A DNA stretch of 64,000 bases from Haematococcus lacustris (GCA_030144725.1 JASKMD010000026.1:13755407-13819406), one strand, 5' to 3'. Positions 1-18,300 are shown, counted from the stretch's first letter. Notes: generated from the sequence alone by a model not told the origin. Numbers and translations: made by a program.

Positions 1-1149
1 CCTGGCCAGGCTTGGACATAGCCCTACCCTGGCCATGCTGACCATCCCCGCCCCCCCCCTCCAGGTCCCCCCCCTGCTGCTGGTGATCCAGGTACCCCTT
101 CTGAGGGCCGGCCCCCCGCACGGCATGAGGCATCGCCCCTGCCTCCCCCGCTGCCTCCCCCTCACCCTCCCCATCCCCTGAAGTGCCGGGGGGGCGGGCA
201 GCACCCCCCAGGGCCGGCTCCCCCTGGGTACCCCCCTGGGCTTCTGCTGACCCCCCCTGCTGCTGCAAGTCGTCCAGGGGTGGGGAGCAGGGGGAGGTGG
301 CCAGGCCGCCTGAGAGGCCCGGGCCTGATGTGGCGCTGGCGAAGGAGGTGGAGGAGAGGTCGCTGCGCGCCCCACGGCTGTGACTGCGCCCCGCGGCTGC
401 CAGGGTGGGCGGCCCGGGGGGGAGGGCGGCCAGGGCTGCAGCAGCAGCGGCAGCGCTGGGGCCTAAGGGGGGCGTGCCTGCACGGGGGCCAGGGCAGGGC
501 ATGGGGGAGGAAGGGGGCACCTGGCCCGCTCCCTGCCCCTGCCCCTGCCCCTGCCCCTGCCCCTCGGCCTCAGCAGCAGGGCCCCCCACCCGCCGCCCTA
601 TCAGCAGGGCTGCACTGTAGGACCAGGCAGAGGAGGTGGGGCTGGGGGCAGGGGGAGGACCAGCCCCTGGCCTAGGGCCCACACTGCCCGCACCCCCCTC
701 ACCGGGCTGTTGCCCCAGCGCTGCATGCTCCTGCTCACCCTGGGCTGCTGTAGGGTCAAGCTGTGGCAGTGGGTCTGGAGCCGGGGGGGGGGGTCCTGGC
801 TGAGCGGGGGGGGGGCCGAGGCACATGAGGGGGATGAGCTAGGGCGGCTGGCGGTGCAGTCTGGCAGGTCAGCCGGGATAACTGACCTTGCCGGGGGGCA
901 GCCTCTCCACCCTCCTGCCCAGCAGCCCACCCAGCCCACCCCTGCTGCCCGTGCCCCTGCCCCTGCGCCTGCTGCGCTCATGTTGTTCCTGTGCTGTGGT
1001 GAGGGTGTAGGGGGTGGGGCTGCTCCTTGCCATGCGGTGGTCATGGGCAGTCAGTGTGGCTTCCGTGAGGGTGACAGCAGCAGGCTGGGGCTGGGGACCC
1101 AGCGCCTCCCGCCCCCCTCTGCCCGCCTCTGCCCCCAGGACTCCTTGCC
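1..1149. other. G/C-rich low-complexity stretch, no gene resolved
   Basis: This stretch is dominated by runs of C or G and short CCCCTG repeats (about 530-565). Open frames exist on both strands but consist of Pro/Gly/Ala-rich sequence without any recognisable motif. It lies downstream (on the minus strand) of the Gln-rich coding region and could hold its last exons or its 3' untranslated region. I cannot choose between these. Confidence 0.4.
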
Positions 1150-1921
1150 TCACTGCTGCCGCCCCCCCCCCCAGGTGACCCTGGCAGCCCCCCCCCTGCC
1201 CTGCTGGCAGCCAGCGTCGCTGCTGTGGGGTCCCCCCAAGGCTGCCGGGCGTGCAGCTGGGTACCCCCCCTCCCCCTGCCGACCCCTGCTGGGCTCCCTA
1301 CCTTCTTCGGCTCTGCCAGCAGCAGCGGCAGCAGCAGCTGTGGGTAAGGGGGGAGGGGGAGGCAGCGGACGGCCCTGGGACGACCCGGCTGAGGAGGAGG
1401 GGGGCAGGCTGCTGGCCTGGGCTGCCCCTTGCCCTGGGTGGGGGGGCCCTTGCCCAGCAGCAGGGGGGGCAGCAGCAGCAGCAGCAGGGGCAGCAGCAGC
1501 AGGGCCTGCGGTGTAGGCAGGGGCTGGGGCAGCCCAGTAAGAGGTTTGGGTTGTGAGGGGCTGCGCTAGGGGGAGAGGGGCGGTAGCGGAGGTGGAGGAG
1601 GAGGAGGGGGAGGAGGGGGTGGGGGTGGGCTGTGGGGTGGCTGTGAGGGAGGGGGGGGGGGGGGGGTGGAGGTGGACAGGGTCAGGGACAGGGGGGGGGG
1701 GCAGGAGGAGGAAGTGGGGTGGGGGGCTGGGGGGGCTCCTAGGGCCTGACCTTGCTTGGGGGGGGGCAGTCCATAGGGGGGGGGGGAGGGCAGGAGATTG
1801 CTGCTGCTGCTGCTGCTGCTGCAGTTGCTGCTGCTGCTGCTGCTGCTGATGGTATTGCTGGTGCTGCTGCTGCTGCTGATAAAACTGTTGTTGTTGCTGT
1901 TGCTGATACAATTGCTGGTAT

Positions 1922-1953
<32 letters not shown>

Positions 1954-1982
1954 TGTAATTGCCTGCTTTTGATAGTGCGTAG

Positions 1983-2021
<39 letters not shown>

Positions 2022-4356
2022 AGTTTGTTTGCTGCTGAGCTTGAATGTAGTTCAATGCAGCCTGCTGCTGCTGCTGTTGAAAATGCTGCTGTAATTGCTG
2101 CTGCTGCTGCTGCTGCTGGTATTGGTAAGCTACCTGCTGCTTCCTAGCCAACTCCTTAGCCGCCATGCTGGCACTGGAATTCCCAGTGGGCACGGCATGA
2201 GGACCAACTGGGGCTTGCCACCCCCCCCCCCTGCTGCTCTCCCCCCACCCCCCCCTGCCCCCACTCCCCCAGCTGGGGCAGCACCCCACGACCCTCTCTT
2301 CCCCCCCTGGCCCCCCCCCCTCCCCCTGCCCCCCCCCCTCCCCCTGGCCCCCCCTCCCTGGGCCTGCCCCCCCACCAGGCATCAGGCTGGGGGGGTAGGC
2401 AGCAGCCCCCCCCTGCCCTACGCCTTGTGACACCCCCAGGCTGGAGGCCATGCTGAACTGCCCTACATGCGCATGGCCCCCCCCACCCCCCTGCCCTGCG
2501 CCCCCACCCTGCCCAATGGCTGGGCTGCGCCGGCCCAGCCCCAGCCCAGCATGCCCCCCCTGGACAGCCCCCCCTGGCCTGCTGCCTGCCACACCGCCCA
2601 CCCCACCACCTGGCATCAGCCAAAGACCCACCCCATGACCCGCCCCATGACCCTGGCCGCCCTGCCCAGCGGCTGCCTGGCCATTGCCTGCCCCCCCCAG
2701 TACTAGCCCTGTTGACTGGGCCTGCCCCAAGCCTGCACCTGCTGCGGCTGCTGCGGCTGCTGCTGCAGCATCAACACCCATGAGGAGGTTGTGGTACGCA
2801 GCAGACGCCTGGGCCTGGGCCTGAGCCTGACCGCTGCTGGCCGCCAGATGCTTGTGAGGGAGCTGCTGCTGCTGCTGCTGCTGTGGGGGGAGGGGGGGCC
2901 CGGCAGCTGGGGCAGAGCCTGAGCCTGAGCCCGAGTTGAAAGCAGCAGGACAGGGCACCCCTGGGGGAAGGCTGGTGCGGGCCAGGGGCAGGGGGTAGGG
3001 CCCTTGCTGCAGCGGCAGCCCCATCAGCAGCCCCCCCCCTGGGCCCCCACCCTCTGCGCCCCCTAGGTGCTGGGGGTAGGTCATGCCTGGAGGGGGTGGC
3101 TGCAGCTGCATGAGATGGTTTTGCATGAAGCTGAGGGAGGGGGGGACCAAGCCCTGGGCCGTCGGCTGCATGAGTGGCTGCTGCTGCTGCTGCTGCTGGG
3201 CTGCTGGCTGGGGGGTGGGGGGCTTGACGCCAGCAGAGGGGGTGCCAAGTGTCATGGACAGTTGCATGGGCAAGCCAGAGCCGAAGGTCTGAGCTCCTCC
3301 ATGCGCTGCTTGATGGGTGGGGAAGGCCAAAGTGGCTTGTCCACTGACCAGGAATGGCATGGCCCCGCCCGGGTGGTTTAGGTGGTTGAGATGGTTTAGG
3401 TGGTTGAGGTGTGAGGCAGCATGGGCCTGGGCTTGCTGCATGCCGGAGCCGTCCCGGCCCATGCCAGAGCCCATGTTGGGTAGGGGCACGAGCATGGCAC
3501 CAGGGAAAGTGTGGAAGGGTGGGAAAGCAGAGGGCAGGAGGGAGGGGAGGCCGGCAATCCCAGCGCTGAACATGGGGGGGAAGGGCAGCCCTGGGGGCAG
3601 GTTGTAGAATGGCAAGCCCAGTGAGTGCAGGGGATGCAGGGAGGGGCTGGGGGAGGGGGTGGAGGAGGGGGGGTGGGAGGCGGTGCTGGGGGGCGGTGAG
3701 GGGGCTGCAGCGCTGCCCTGGCTGGGCCCTGCACCTCTGCTGCTGCTGCTGCTGCTGCTGCTGCCACTAGGGTGAAGGCTGGGGGGGGCATTCACAGCCG
3801 GGTGGGTGCCGCCCTGCAAAGGTGATGAGCAGCAGCAGCGGTAGTAGCAGCAGGGGTGATGGTGGCAGCGGCCCCTAACATGCATGAGACAAGCTCCCTC
3901 CCCCTCCCCCCTCCCCCTCCCCCTCCCCCTCCCCCTCCCCCTCCCCCTCCCCCTCCCCCTCCCCCTCCCCCTCCCCCTCCCCCTCCCCCTCCCCCTCCCC
4001 CTCCCCCTCCCCCTCCCCTCCCTGCTCAGTGCCCACCGCGCGAGGGTCAGCTCTGGAGGGCTCAGAGTGTGCGCTGAGGCTGGACACCCCGGACAGTGAG
4101 TCAGAGCCCAGGCTGAGCAGTGAGGGCGGCACCGCCTCTTCACCAGCAGCGCAAGAGGATGGAGGACCGGCCCCTGCCCCTGCCCCTGCCCCTGCCCCTG
4201 CCTCAATGGAGGGCAGTGTGGGGACACCCCGCCCCTCCTCAAGGGCCCTTCCCTCCCCCCCCTGCCCCTCATCATCATCATCCTCAAGAGCCAGGCCTTC
4301 AGGAGGGGGGTCGGCTGACCCTGGCCAGCTGCCCAGCCTGGCTCTCCTGCCCGTCA

Positions 4357-4404
<48 letters not shown>

Positions 4405-5504
4405 CAGCAGGGGGGTCTTTCCCCCTCCGCTCGAGAGAACCGTCCGTCAGGCAGCGCTGCTGTAGGCACAGGAGCAGCAGGGGGGGGCCTCTGCAGCCCC
4501 CCTGGCTCACCATCAGGGGGCACCCCTGCGGCTGCCCCCTGACCCTCAGCAGCCTCCACTGGGCCACCCCCCCCTGGGGGGACCCCAACCCCCTCCAGCT
4601 GTGGCACCTGCCCCTGCTGCCCCTGCTGCCCCTGCTGCTCCTCCTGCCCCTCCTGCCCCTCCTGCTCGGGCTGCTGCCCCCCTTTGGCTGCTCGGGACCC
4701 CCCTCCCCCTCCCCTTGTCCCCCCCCCCTCCCCCTCGCCCCCCCTCGCCCCCTCCCCCTCCCCCTCCCTCCCCCGCTCCCCCTCCTCTGTCTCATCCAGA
4801 CGGGGTGGGTCAGACGTCAGCAGTTTCTGCCCCCCCCCCCAGACTGACCCCAGGAGGAGGAGTCAGGCAGGTCAGGCAGGTCGCGGCCTGCAGGGGGGGG
4901 GCTGGGGCAGCTGTCCGACTCCAGGCTCAGACTCAGGCTGTGGCTGTGGCTGCGGCTGGGGGCCATGCTGGTGCTGCTGTCGGGCGGGGCAGGCCCCATG
5001 CTGGGCTCTGACTGGCTGCCAGCAGGGGGGAGGGGCCCCACCCCTTACCCACCCGGAGCATGTAGGAGCAGGGTTGGGGAGAGGGGGGGCGGCAGGAGAA
5101 GGGGGCCGGGGGGGCTGCAGGGGCAGGTGGGTAGCTGGAGGAGGGGGGGAGGGGGTCTGATGAGGGTGGGGCGGTTGTGGTGGTTGCTGTAAGTTGGGTT
5201 GGGTGGTTGGCCGTGGTGGTTGGAGGTGAGGTCTGGCTGCTCTGAAGCGCTTGCACTGATGCGCTGCCGCAGGCACTGCCAGGGCGGGCAGGGGGGGGGT
5301 ATGCAGGCGGATGCGGGGCATGGGGGGCAGCAGGGATGCTGTTGTCCGCCCCTGACTGCCCCTGCCCCTGCCCCTGCCCCTGCCCCTGCCCCTGCCCCTG
5401 CCCCTGCCCCTGCCCCTGCCCCTGCCCCACCCCTTCACTACTCCCCTCTGCCTGATACGGTGCCTTGCCCTCCATTTGCTTCTCACGCATGTGCTGAGTG
5501 CCCC

Positions 5505-5551
<47 letters not shown>

Positions 5552-6749
5552 GGCGGCTGTTGAGGGTGGGTAGGTCTGTTGGGGGCTGGCTGGGCGCCCT
5601 GACCCCCGGGGGGGGGGGGGGCAGCAGGGGGGGGGTCCCTGGGGGCCCAGCCCCGCCTGCGCCCCCCCCGAGCCTTGGTGCCAGTCTTGAGACAGACGGC
5701 CAGTGTAGGCAGAAGAGGGGGGGGAGTGCTGGATGTGGTGGGCTAGGGCGGGGGGCGGGGGGGGCGGCAGGTGGGGCAGGTAGGGGCTGGCAGGGGACAT
5801 GCCGCTGAGGCCCCCCACCAGGGCCTCTGCTGCTGCCATACTGGCGCGGTAGTATTGGATGGCGGCTGCGGGGTGCTGGGCCATGGCGGGGGGGTACTGC
5901 CTCACTGCGTCCCTGGCAGGAAGCTGGGTGGAAGCTGAGCTGGAGGGGGGTGGGGGCTGGGGGAGGGGGCAAGGGGGGAGGGGGCTTGGCAAGGCTTTGG
6001 AGGCAGGGAGGTGGGGGTGGGGGCTGGGGCTGGGGGGGCGGCGGGTGGTGAGTGGAGCAGGGGGGGGGAGGGTGCTTGGTGGAAGAAGGGGTGGGGGGGC
6101 TGGGGTGGTGGCGTGGGTGGCTGCTCTGCGGCTGTGTGGGTGGTTGCTGGCTGTCCCTGCCGTAAGCAGCAGGCGGTGGGCTGGGGCTGGGCGAGGCAGT
6201 CCTTGCGGGGGCCCCTCCTGAAGCATGAGAGGTAGACGTGTCTGACTGACCCGCCCGGGGGTCCAGGTCGGGGGGGGGGAGGGTAAACGTAGCACCGTGC
6301 TGCTGCTGCTGCTGCTGCTGTGGAGGGGGGTCTGCGCCTGCATAGCTTGTGGTGGTGGGGGGGGCAAGGGAGGGCTGGGCTGTGGTGGGGTCCAGGGTAG
6401 GGGGGGCCAAGGCTGGGGGGGGCTGTGGCAGGGGGGGCCCAGCCTGCTGTGGCTGCTGGCCGCCATTAGGGGGGGGGCTGGCCGCAGCGCCGGGCAGTGG
6501 GCTGCCCTCAGGCAGGGGCTGGTGGGGCGGGGGCCCTGCCGCAGCCCCCCTGGGGGGTTGACTGGCACTGGAGCTGGGGCTGGGTCCCGGCACCTGGCTG
6601 GTGCTGGGGCCAATGGCTGGGGGAGGGTGTGCCTGACTCTGCGGTGGCTGCTGCTGCTGCTGCTGCAATGGCTGCGGCGGCAGCGGCAGCGGCGGTGACG
6701 TGTGCGTGTGCATGGTTCTGCTGCTGCATGAACTGCAGCAGCCATGCAA
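1150..6749 (-). CDS. Gln/Pro/Ala-rich coding region, probable C-terminal continuation of the nucleotidyltransferase gene
   Basis: Long minus-strand open frames (4287-1150, 1045 codons; 6749-4872; 6745-5483) encode almost only low-complexity protein: poly-Gln interspersed with Tyr/His between 1798 and 2140, poly-Ala, poly-Gly and a four-times HLN repeat near 3370-3410. Between these lie non-repetitive islands such as LPFYNLPPGLPFPPMFSAGI (about 3560-3620) and ARKQQVAYQY (about 2120-2150). They look like real coding sequence because the poly-Gln is encoded by CAG mixed with CAA, and the same strand is open for kilobases. No catalytic domain was seen. It lies directly downstream of the nucleotidyltransferase exons on the same strand with no visible gene break, so one very long gene is likeliest. 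A separate Q-rich nuclear/RNA-binding protein gene is the alternative. Exon boundaries inside are unresolved. Confidence 0.5.
1798..2126 (-). repeat. CAG/CTG poly-glutamine tract cluster
   Basis: Six or more consecutive CTG runs (CAG on the coding minus strand), separated by a few other codons, encode poly-Gln broken by Tyr, His, Phe and Leu. Similar shorter CTG runs occur at 2866-2882, 5508-5550, 6299-6320, 7805-7912, 8000-8022 and 8957-8987, always with CAG on the coding strand. Confidence 0.9.
3896..4020. repeat. CCCCCT hexanucleotide microsatellite
   Basis: About 20 near-perfect copies of CCCCCT. On the minus strand it reads AGGGGG, which would be translated as an Arg-Gly or Glu-Gly run if coding. 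It more likely lies in an intron of the Q-rich gene. Confidence 0.9.
5356..5428. repeat. CCCCTG hexanucleotide microsatellite
   Basis: About 12 tandem copies of CCCCTG (CAGGGG on the coding minus strand, giving a Gly-Gln repeat if translated). The same unit recurs near 540, 4170, 39905 and 63360-63590, so it is a common microsatellite family in this genome. Confidence 0.9.
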
Positions 6750-7143
6750 GGTGGGTGGGCTGGAGGCCGGCTACAAAGGGGGGGGGCATGGCTGGACGGG
6801 GAGGTTGGGGTAGGGGGGGTGGGTGCTGGCTGGGGGGGTCCTGCCCGCCTGGGACCCCCCCCCGGCCCCCCCTGCTGCCCCCAACCCCCTCTCCCGCCCT
6901 TCCTGGTGGTCCCCTGCCCCTGAAGCCCCGACGCTGGCAGTCCCCCCCCCCCGCCTCCCCCTCCCCCCCCTCCTCACGCCCCCCCTCTCCCCCAGGCGTT
7001 CGCTCAGCTTCTGTATGTGTGCCCCTCCCGGCTGGCACATGCTGCATGGCCCCGGCTGCACCTCCTGGCAGCCCAAGCTGGGTGGGGGTGGGGGCCGTGG
7101 GTTGGGGGGGTCCAGCATGGCATGGGGGGGGGGGCTGGGGGGG

Positions 7144-11782
<4,639 letters not shown>

Positions 11783-12321
11783 GGCGCCTGGGTGCTAGGT
11801 ACTGCAACAGATGGGTGGGACACTCGGAGCGAGCACTGTTTCCAACTGCTAACCGTCCCAACCGTCGGCGGGGCTGGCTTCCTGCAGGGGACCTCAGGAC
11901 AGGACCGGAACCTGCAGTCTAATGCAAGCCAATGACTGTCAGACAGGGCCAGAGGCGCATGCAAAAGGTATCTGGTTTCTTTTGTCACAACGGCATGTTA
12001 ATGGACAGGGATACAGGCATCCTGGCTTCCTTAAGTACTGGCCTTGTCCCACAGCAACTCAGTCCAGTCCAGCTGAGACATGTATCATAGCTCTTTCATG
12101 TTTTAGCTGGGTGGTGTATACATGAGAGACCATGCCGGCCCCAACTTGGGGCTCGAGCGACGGCACTGAAGCAAGCTTGGCGATCGGCGAGCGAGTAGTT
12201 TACAGCTTTCTTAGCTGACGCACGGTGTGTGCTACCCTGTAGCTGCTCGTACCTGCCGGCGCGTCACACTCGCGCCTCCAGCCATACACTCACCGTTAAG
12301 CCCGCACTTACTGTGGCCACG
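11783..12321. promoter_or_regulatory. Shared 5' region between two divergent genes
   Basis: About 540 bp separates the start codon of the nucleotidyltransferase gene (minus) from the first proposed ATG of the TauE/SafE gene (plus). No convincing TATA box or other gene was seen. It must hold both promoters if the two starts are right. Confidence 0.5.
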
Positions 12322-15300
12322 ATGTTCACATTAGACGCAATGTACACCGCCATGCTTGGCATGTCGTCGATGGACACAAGTACACCTTTCACCGTCGACT
12401 GGCACAGCAGCTCTACCATCGCCATCATCCTCACGGTACGCTGTTACATACGTGTCGAAACATGATGTCTCCTGTCGACGCGCAAGCGTGGACACACACA
12501 GACTGCCACTACAAAAGCACTTCGGCGCCACGGTGGAAGTGCACCAGCAGGGGCCGCAAGGGCAGCAGCAGTAGGATTAGTGGCCAATGCACTGAAGGTG
12601 AACATGGCAGGTGCTGTGCTCCCATGCCAGCCTACAAATGACACTGGCATTGGTTGCAGGTTGGCAGCGTGGCAGCATGCGCAGGTGTGGGCGGCGGGGC
12701 CATTTTCATCCCCCTGCTGCAGTTCGTGGCTGGCTTTGGTGCGTCCTCTTGGTGCCCTTCCCCTTGCCAGCCCCCAAAGCTCAAGCCGAGCAATCCAGTT
12801 GTGGGGCACCCCCAGTGCTGCTGCTGCTGCCGCTGCTGCTGTTGCCATGGCCAGGCCCAGTTCATCCCATGCCATAAGCCTATGCTTCCCTATGTTCCTC
12901 TTGCCCCGCCTCCCTCCTGTAGTAACCCCCCTCCCCACCCTTGCCCGCTTTGGCTAAGGTCCCTGATCCACCTGCAAATACAATGTTGTGTTCGTGGCAA
13001 TGGTGTTATAAGTTATCCTTCACAGATCAAGGCGTAGTCAACATCTGCCTGGGATTAGGACCCAGCCTCAGAACACCTCACCACTCACACATCTCCCGGG
13101 GACTGGAGATCTTCCATATATTTTCTGCATGCGATCTTACTCAGCATGGTAACCAGGCTTGTGAAATTTGTAGTTTCCTTTCTTTTTGACATTACTATTA
13201 CTATTGTGCGCATCCGCAACGTTACAGCACAGCGTGATAGGCCAGGGCAACGATCTTACATTCTTGCTGTGTAAATTCAATCCATTGCATGCAAAAATGA
13301 AAATATGCAAAATGAAAGAACGCAAAGTCCCAAGCCTACACGCAACACAGCACAACCAGGCAGCGCTGCCACCAGCTGGCTCTGACCTTGCAGCAGCCTC
13401 AGTATCAATCCGCACCCTCATAATCATGAGTGCACACGGCCCCTCACCACAATTTTACTCAGCTACGGCTTCATCACTGCAGCTTTATCGGTCACTCCTT
13501 TGGTGACTGCAAACCATGTTTATTGTTACGATATGTACAGTAGAGCACGACCGGTTAATTTCACATCCTGATGTTTTGGGTTTAACAACAGCTTTAAGAA
13601 ATCTTAAACATACCTGTTTTGCTACCCTGGGACTGCGTCTCACTGGCCACTTCTGTCTGCATAGTGTCGCTGGGTGCATTGCCGTATCGCGACCAGAACG
13701 AAATGTCGCGACCAGCAAAAATGACTCGTATCACGACCAGCGGTCAACTTCAACATAACAGTTCATAACGTAACGCGCCCCTGTACAGCGTTCACGATAG
13801 AATTCCATGTTTCAGAGTTTCTTTTGCGCTATGAAACTCTTTTGTTTCAGAGTTTCTTTTGCGACCTGCACTACATGATCGCTTTTGCGACCTGCACTAC
13901 ATCATCGCTTTTGCGACCTGCACTACAGCGCATCGCGCTATGAAAATCGGCCGTTGACCTGCGACTTCGCGTAGGCTTCGCTCATATTAAGGCCTGAGCC
14001 ACGTGTTCATGTAAGGTCGAGCTACAAACCTGAGAGCACAAACCTGGGCCATGTCACTTTCAAGCTCTGAATCATCTTTCAAGATCTGCATCTGGGCAAA
14101 CGAAAAAAGACACTGCTACAACCCCCATCCCTTGCGGCACGTTCCGTTGCCTGAGTACTGGGCTTTTCATCCAAAGTAGTAGCTTGGTGCTAGCAAGGCT
14201 GACAGCCGGGGCCGGTCTTCCCTGCCTCGGCTCTTCGGCTGGTATGGTGAGAGCAAAACAACTGATGGCTGACAGCGCTGAATAACTGCTTATGAAGAGG
14301 CTGCATCGACATGCAACCCAAATCAGGAACGGGAGCAGGGGGTAGGGGGCATGGGACAGCAGCTGACACCTAACAGGCAAGCAAAACTTGGGCGCACTGC
14401 TGACGGCATGGGACAGCAGCTGACACCTAACAGCCCATGTGCTGGCCATCAGGCGCTGCTCCACCCCATGCACCTGATGCACCTGCCCGACTGCCTACCC
14501 GCCCACCCAAGGCCAGCCTGCACAAGCACCAGCAGCACCAGCAGCAGCATAAGGAGCAGCAGCAGCAGCAAGGTAACTGCACGTCCCAAATGCCTCTCTA
14601 CTCCACTAGCTTGCATAAGCATGCTGACCTGCCCACCTGCCGCACAGGTCTGAAGGACAGCACAGCGCTGTCCCAGGCACTCATCACCGCAGGCAGCCTG
14701 GTGACCGTGGCCCTCAACCTGTTCAAGCCCTCCCCGCTGGCGTCAGGCACATGCGTGGTGGGTGGTGGGTGGTGGCACCCCCCGTCTAACACAGCCCACA
14801 GACCTACTGGCCACACCCGTCCCCCGTGTTCCGGCCATGCGTGGTGGGTAGGGCGCGCCTGCTAATATTATCAGCCTAATGGTTAGGCCTTCACAAAATC
14901 CTTAACAGGCCCGGTCACGCCCTAGTGGTAAGTGGTGGCGCCTACCCCTCCAGCACAGCCCACAGACCTACTGGACACACCCTGCAGCCATGAGGGGGCT
15001 GGGCTGGGCTGAGGGGCAGGTGGGGCAGGTGGACCCAGGTGCTGGAGGTCCTCCTCATCCTCCAGCCTCAGGCCACCAGCCGTAAGCAAGCACACTCACT
15101 GCCGCATCCAGCCAGCCAACGTGCCGGTCAAGCACCCCAGTGCTGCATGGGTCAGGCGATGCCCCAATGCAATGACCATGCAATGAAGAGACGGGGAGGG
15201 CCAAGATGTCAGGGAGAGGAGGGCCAGGAGGGAGGGAGGAAGGAGTGGGTAGAGGAAATTTGAGCAGACAATGAGCAGGAGGGTGGGGCAGCATGCACGA

Positions 15301-18300
15301 GTGCCTTGCTGTGTTGCAGCACGCGTGCCTGACATGTTCCTGATGGACTGGCTAGTGGGTTGGCTTTCGTGGTACTACCCTGCCACTGCCAGACTAGGCA
15401 CCCCCTGCCTGCCTGCCTGCCTGCCTTCCCTCCCTCCCTCCCTTGCTGCCCTGCTCCACCCTGCCCCCTGCCTCCTGCACTGCTACACACTGGTGCCGCA
15501 TTGGTGTCCAGCTTTCCTGGCAGCTGAGGGTCAGCTCACTGCTTGATGGCTGCGCAGATCAACTTTGATCTGGCGCTCCTTCTCACGCCCGCAATCCTGG
15601 TGGGAGCCTGGCCTACCTGGCATACTGCACAGACCTCCTAGTCTCAGTGGCAGCATCAGATTCAGGAGGAGCTGCACAGACAGCTGCATAGACTTTGCGC
15701 ATAGACACGCATAGACAACCGCATAGACATCTGGGCTGGGCTCATGAAGCCGAGGTGTGAGGCAGGTGCTTGTCTAGGCTAGCAGAATGCCTTCCCCCTT
15801 CCCTTCCCCACCCTCCTGCCCCCTCCCCTTCCCCATCCTCCTGCCCCCTCCCTTCTCCACCTCCCGTCCTCTCCCTCCTCCCACTGCTCCTTACCTCCCT
15901 CTGGCCCTTCCCAACCATCTTACAAGTGCCTTCTCCCCCGTACAGAGTGGTGTCAGCATTGGTGTTATCGGCAACACAGTATGCCCCCCCTGGCTAGTCA
16001 CGCTGTTGCTCATCCTCCTCATGCTTCTGCTGGTCATGCAAGCCATTTCCAAGGTAAGCGGGGCGGGGCGGGGCGGGGCGGGGCGGGGCGGGGCGGGGCG
16101 GGGCGGGGCGGGGCGGGGCGGGGCGGGGCGGGGCGGGGCGGGGCGGGGCGGGGCGGGGCGGGGCGGGGCGGGGCGGGGCGGGGCGGGGCGGGGGCGGGGC
16201 GGGGCGGGGCGGGGCGGGGCGGGGCGGGGCGGGGCGGGGCGGGGCGGGGCGGGGCGGGGCGGGGCGGGGCGGGGCGGGGCGGGGCGGGGCGGGGCGGGGC
16301 GGGGCGGGGCGGGGCGGGGCGGGGCGGGGCGGGGCGGGGCGGGGCGGGGCGGGGCGGGGCGGGGCGGGGCGGGGCGGGGCGGGGCGGGGCGGGGCGGGGC
16401 GGGGCGGGGCGGGGCGGGGCGGGGCGGGGCGGGGCGGGGCGGGGCGGGGCGGGGCGGGGCGGGGCGGGGCGGGGCGGGGCGGGGCGGGGCGGGGCGGGGC
16501 GGGGCGGGGCGGGGCGGGGCGGGGCGGGGCGGGGCGGGGCGGGGCGGGGCGGCGTGGCTCGACTACATCGGCCTAGCCCCGCACGGCCTGGCTTAGCTTG
16601 ACATAGTGTTGGAGTTTGTAGGTGTATTTGGTGAGTGCTGTGCTGCCTTCACATAGCTTAGGAGACCCCGAAAGAGAGGGCGCTTCCGGGTGCAGTCGCA
16701 TGGGCAGAGCGTCGGTGGCTGGAGAGGTGTAGGGGTGTAGTGGATCGAGCCTAGTCGACGCGAGGGCCAGGTGATGGGTTCGGCTCGCAAAGATGCACCC
16801 ACTCCAACCGTTGCTATGTTGTAACCACGCGCACGAGTGGGCATATCGCTATGTCTTTTTTGCGACCGCCCGAGCACTCCCGCCTTTGATCTGCAGGGGC
16901 TAGCCATGTGGGGTGCTGAGAGCCTGAATCGCCAACAGGTGGCGACAACACAATCAGCTGATGACGCAGAAGCAGCAGCAGGCCAGGTCACCCTCTCTTC
17001 CCAGAAAGCCCCGGCACCTGCTGCCCTCCTCTCTTGCCCTGAGCATAAGTGGGTGTTTCGCACCCAGGTTCGCATGCGCACCCTAACCCGCACCGCAGCA
17101 GCTGCTGCACTTAGCAGCCTCACATGATCCAGCACTAGCTACGCAACACAGCCTAGTGCCACTGTGCGCCTCAGTCCATGAGTTCATGGCTCCTGAGTGA
17201 AGCAAGGTCACAGCCTGACTGCAAAGAGCCCCACCCTGCCTGGGCTGGCACCGGAACGAGACCCGGCGTGCATGGCGCGGCATGAGGAGGCATGGGTGGT
17301 TGGCCCTCATGTATCACTGTCTGGCTGCAAAGGGCCCACACCCTGCAGGCACTTGTCTGGACCATGACCAGTCATTGCGAGATCTGGGATTTGCCAGCAC
17401 CCTTTCCCCCACACCCACCCACATTTGCCAGTTCCCCTCCCCCACACCCACCCACACCTCTCCCCCACACCCACCCACACCTTTCTCCCCCACCCCACGC
17501 CCATCCTGTCCTTGGCTCTTGATGCAGGCAAGGCTGGGCAGTGGTCGCCCCAGTGTGCTGTGAGAGAAGGACAGCACTGCAGCCCCTGCCCGGCCGCACG
17601 CTGGTTCTGATGACCGCCACCTGGCTCGTGTTTGCGCTGCTGCAAGTCAGTGGCTGTGGCTGCGGACCAAAGACTCTGGCTACCTGTGCCATGTGTGGGC
17701 TGGTGTTGGGTGGGCAGGTGTTGGGTTAGTGGCAGATGCATCGGTTGGTTGGGAGTTGTCAAGCCGCTTTTTTGGCTGCTTGCACTGGGGTGTTGGGGAA
17801 GGAAAGGGAGGGAGGGGAAGGAGGAGCCGCATAGGTGGGAAGGGGGGCTGCATGCGCCGCCCATTGTGACTGTCACCCTCAACAGGAGTAGGCAATGCAA
17901 CAGGGGTTGTTGGGTATAGGTAGGTACGCCCTTCTTCCCAGCAGCACCCCTCCCCGCCCCCTCCTCCTCACCACACTCCTCATGCCTCATGCCACCCCTT
18001 GCCAGCCCTGCCCTGCCCTGCCCTGCCCTACCTGCCCACCCTCAGTTGGCACGGACCCTGCCAAACGTGGTGCGCTGCTCACCTACCTACTGGCTGCTGC
18101 TAGTGGCCCAGCTGAGCCTCATGCTGCTGGCCTCGTGTGCGCAAGCGAGCAGCATGCTGGACGCCATGGCACCAAAGGCACGGCGGGCCACCCGGATCAA
18201 AGTGGTGGTGCAGGCGGGGGAGGGAGCTGCTGCAGCACCAGACACAGGCTAACAAGATGTGTGATGACAGCGGCGAAGAGGAGGAGGAAGAGGAGGGGGA

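Noticed and set aside
1798..2094. Poly-Leu and poly-Cys ORFs on the plus strand
   Set aside because: Antisense reading of CAG poly-Gln codons of the minus-strand gene.
3856..4077. Poly-Pro/poly-Leu ORF
   Set aside because: Generated by the CCCCCT microsatellite on the strand opposite the coding one.
15787..16601. Long open frames of Ala-Gly-Arg-Gly-Gly repeats
   Set aside because: They are produced by the GGGGC satellite, whose 5-base unit keeps several frames open; flanking splice sites place it in an intron.
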